From JAIBDK01 sp965261915 (GTDB lineage: Bacteria; Pseudomonadota; Gammaproteobacteria; Arenicellales; Poriferihabitantaceae): a DNA stretch of 64,000 bases. The first letter of the stretch is position 1; every line of letters starts with the position of its first letter. The stretch lies in assembly GCA_965261915.1 (NCBI GenBank), contig CBDHDW010000013.1, positions 372,001-436,000 of the forward strand. Reading direction: 5' to 3'. This document shows positions 62,301 to 64,000 of this stretch, one piece after another. The notes under the pieces are model-generated. The model was not told the DNA's origin and ran no database searches. It saw nothing but the letters and a program-made list of their open reading frames with translations. The position numbers and the translations under genes were made by a program.

Positions 62301-63053
62301 TCCGTTGACAATTACGAAAATCAGCTCAAGCGTGATAAATCAATCACGAAAACTGAAGCCGAATTCAGGCTAGCCAAGTTCGCAGAAAAACAAGTATCTG
62401 AGCTGATCAAGCCTACGGATACCGCTGGCCGCCGAGTTCGCGACGAAGCGAAGTCATTTCGTGATCGAATGGACGAAAAGCTCAAGCTCGAAGGCACTAC
62501 CGATACTCTATTACTCCACAACGCGGCACAGGCTATGCAGAGTTTGGACGATGCCCAGGTCACTCAGTTGGCAAGGGAGGATATGGATTCAGCAAGAGCG
62601 CTGCTGCTACTCCCCTCTGAACGAATCAGACGAGGTTTGAAAGAAGGCACCAAAGAACGTCAATGGATTCAAGATGCGCTCGGGCAGAGCTTCTTAGAAG
62701 AAGACTATGCCAAGATGAAAAGCGCTAACGATCAATTCGACGCTATCAACATTTTCGGTCAAAGCTTTGTCCAAATTGGAGCTGAAATTCACCGAACTAA
62801 AGAACGCATTCAATCAGGGAAAGCTCAAGAATCCCCGATGTTGGTATACAACGCGCAGTACACCGAGGAAGGAGAACTGCTTGACCTAGAAACCGGAGAA
62901 TTGATTACGGATACTGAAGATCGAAAAGGGATAGTGTTGATTCACGCTGATATAGACAACTGCCATTATCGAGATAGAGTAAGAAAAGTCGCGTTATCGA
63001 ATGGCCACAATCCAGACGACTGGACTGATGAGCAAATGAACGAGTTCTGGTGA
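62287..63053 (+). CDS. Unrecognised hydrophilic protein, 5-prime end missing or unclear
   Basis: An open frame from just after a TGA (62284-62286) to TGA 63051-63053, about 255 codons. The first ATG is at 62469, giving 194 residues, but the upstream part also looks protein-like (NYENQLKRDKSITKTEAEF, EKQVSELIKPTDTAGRR). The protein is rich in charged residues and probably helical, with a C-terminal part YNAQYTEEGELLDLETGEL and DDWTDEQMNEFW. I do not recognise a family. It starts inside the dead rhomboid region, so it was probably joined there by deletion. Phage or plasmid origin is possible but unsupported. Confidence 0.5.
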
Positions 63054-63390
63054 ATCTAGTCTCCCTATTCGGGAATAGATTTCACCAAAGCACCATAGGC
63101 CAACTGCCCATACTCCAAAATAAAGAAAGAAATGTTCGTTGTTGTAAGAAAAGTATACGGCGATCGCAAGAACCATTTGTACGCACGAGTATTTTTTCGA
63201 CATAGACACCTTATCTGTAAGATATATAATGATAATTATGTTGAATAATAACATGCTTAGGACCGTGATCGGTACCCTGACAAGGGGATAAATTATCGCT
63301 AATGGATCCTGAATTCAGGGGTTTCAAGACTACCCTTATGAGGAATTTAACATCATGAAAATCAAAAATTTTGCGGATCATACAACCACT
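63054..63390. other. Non-coding interval
   Basis: No clear gene. A 26-codon frame begins at ATG 63356 behind GAGGAA and runs into the next gene on the other strand; it may be a chance or a relic start. An 86-codon minus frame (62994-63254) with a hydrophobic stretch overlaps the previous gene and is doubtful. Confidence 0.4.
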
Positions 63391-63999
63391 TTATTCGATA
63401 ATTTGGATTTTAGCCCAGTAGTAAGGATGATCTGATAGTCCGCGCGGATGTGAGCCGCCTTCGATAAATTTAAATCCTTTGGTCAGAATCCAGTCTATTC
63501 TAAAAGGTTCATCGATTGGCTTGCCTGCTTGTTGAATAACATCGGTTGCGCCACTGGTCTTGATCCAGTCCGCGATTACCCGGTCGGTGGCGTCGGTATT
63601 TAGATCGCCAAGTAGTATGGCATAAGGATATTTATCAAACAGATCGAGTACAGAAGATAGTTGATCCTGGCGGATGGTGCCGCGGTCGATATGGGTAATA
63701 AGTACAACAACGTTTTTTCCGCCAAGTCTAAGGTTGGCCTGAATCAGGTTACGGTGGCGTTTGCTTTGTTTTGATTTATCTGATATGTCCGACCAAAGCA
63801 GCGGAATAATCTGCCAGTCATCGATCGGGATTTTAATGAGTAAGGCGTTACCGGTATAAACCCGATTAAATCGAGTTTGTGCAGGTGCAAATAGCCAGCC
63901 AGATTGGGCTTTTTCGCCGAGCTGTCTGGCTTGATCGGGTTTGCCAGTAATGGATTCTCCCAGTACTTCCTGCAGGCCCACGATATCGTCGGTGTGAAT
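63391..63999 (-). CDS. Endonuclease/exonuclease/phosphatase family protein (partial, runs off the right edge)
   Basis: The C-terminal 203 residues of an EEP-fold hydrolase. From the window edge the frame reads HTDDIVGLQEVLGE, with the metal glutamate. LITHIDRG, LLGDLNTDAT (catalytic Asp and Asn) and GLSDHPYYWAKI (catalytic Asp-His) follow. The fold covers DNA repair nucleases, sphingomyelinases and phosphatases; no subgroup can be assigned from this part. The N-terminus, with any signal peptide, is outside the window. Confidence 0.82.
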   Translation of the reverse strand: MHTDDIVGLQEVLGESITGKPDQARQLGEKAQSGWLFAPAQTRFNRVYTGNALLIKIPIDDWQIIPLLWSDISDKSKQSKRHRNLIQANLRLGGKNVVVLITHIDRGTIRQDQLSSVLDLFDKYPYAILLGDLNTDATDRVIADWIKTSGATDVIQQAGKPIDEPFRIDWILTKGFKFIEGGSHPRGLSDHPYYWAKIQIIE

Positions 64000-64000
64000 T

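Noticed and set aside
62994..63254. 86-codon minus-strand ORF with a hydrophobic stretch
   Set aside because: Overlaps the end of the plus-strand ORF and has no family features; possibly chance.
1..64000. CRISPR arrays, tRNA or rRNA genes
   Set aside because: No regularly spaced repeats and no tRNA- or rRNA-like sequences were noticed on either strand.

Overview
The window looks like a chromosome segment of a gammaproteobacterium. The best marker is the co-directional run of a TRZ/ATZ-type amidohydrolase, ubiG, a gph-type HAD phosphatase and panC at 58.4-62.0 kb, an order I associate with gammaproteobacteria. Composition is moderate in GC by eye. The genome appears to be decaying or recently rearranged: the window holds six or more insertion-sequence families (IS66, IS5, IS1380, IS3, plus remnants of IS256 and ISAs1) and more than ten broken genes. 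This, together with transport and degradation of methylated amines and a leucine-rich-repeat autotransporter, suggests a host-associated, probably marine bacterium. That lifestyle is inference; nothing here names the species.

Layout. 0-3.6 kb: alpha-methylacyl-CoA racemase (partial), serA, guaC. 3.8-18.5 kb: a block between two nearly identical IS66 copies, with a CmoA-like protein, an IalB-family protein, a class II DAHP synthase followed by an arginine transaminase/decarboxylase pair (aruH, aruI), and a carnitine pair (DUF849/BKACE enzyme and L-carnitine dehydrogenase). A broken Rieske oxygenase, a MalY/PatB lyase and a broken outer-membrane protein follow. 18.5-30.1 kb: an MttB-family methyltransferase overlapping a trimethylamine-dehydrogenase-like flavoprotein, a broken second proV, and a complete betaine-type ABC importer (proX, proV, double-length proW) between IS5 copies, with an AT-rich foreign ORF. 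30.4-37.7 kb: a D-amino-acid-type operon (FAD dehydrogenase, TRAP transporter, Asp/Glu racemase-family protein) whose upstream side was hit by a fresh IS1380 beside a decayed LysR gene.

37.9-51.1 kb: an envelope and transport region, with a polysaccharide deacetylase, a peptide-type ABC importer, a very unusual 882-residue ABC protein with degenerate nucleotide-binding motifs, two glycosyltransferases, an HD phosphohydrolase and a cNMP-binding protein. 51.2-58.3 kb: a graveyard of IS remnants around a higBA toxin-antitoxin pair, then an LRR/Ig-like autotransporter broken by frameshifts and an IS3 element. 58.4-64 kb: the housekeeping run, a dead rhomboid protease, an unrecognised truncated ORF and a partial endonuclease/exonuclease/phosphatase-family gene.

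Working together. ProXVW would import betaine-like compounds. Carnitine would be oxidised to 3-dehydrocarnitine and cleaved to a betaine unit. The aerobic Rieske route appears lost in this window, leaving the MttB protein and the TMADH-like flavoprotein as candidate demethylation steps. The flavoprotein's altered substrate pocket means its substrate is unknown. Several IS elements sit exactly where two unrelated half-genes meet and lack target duplications, which points to IS-driven deletions or rearrangements.
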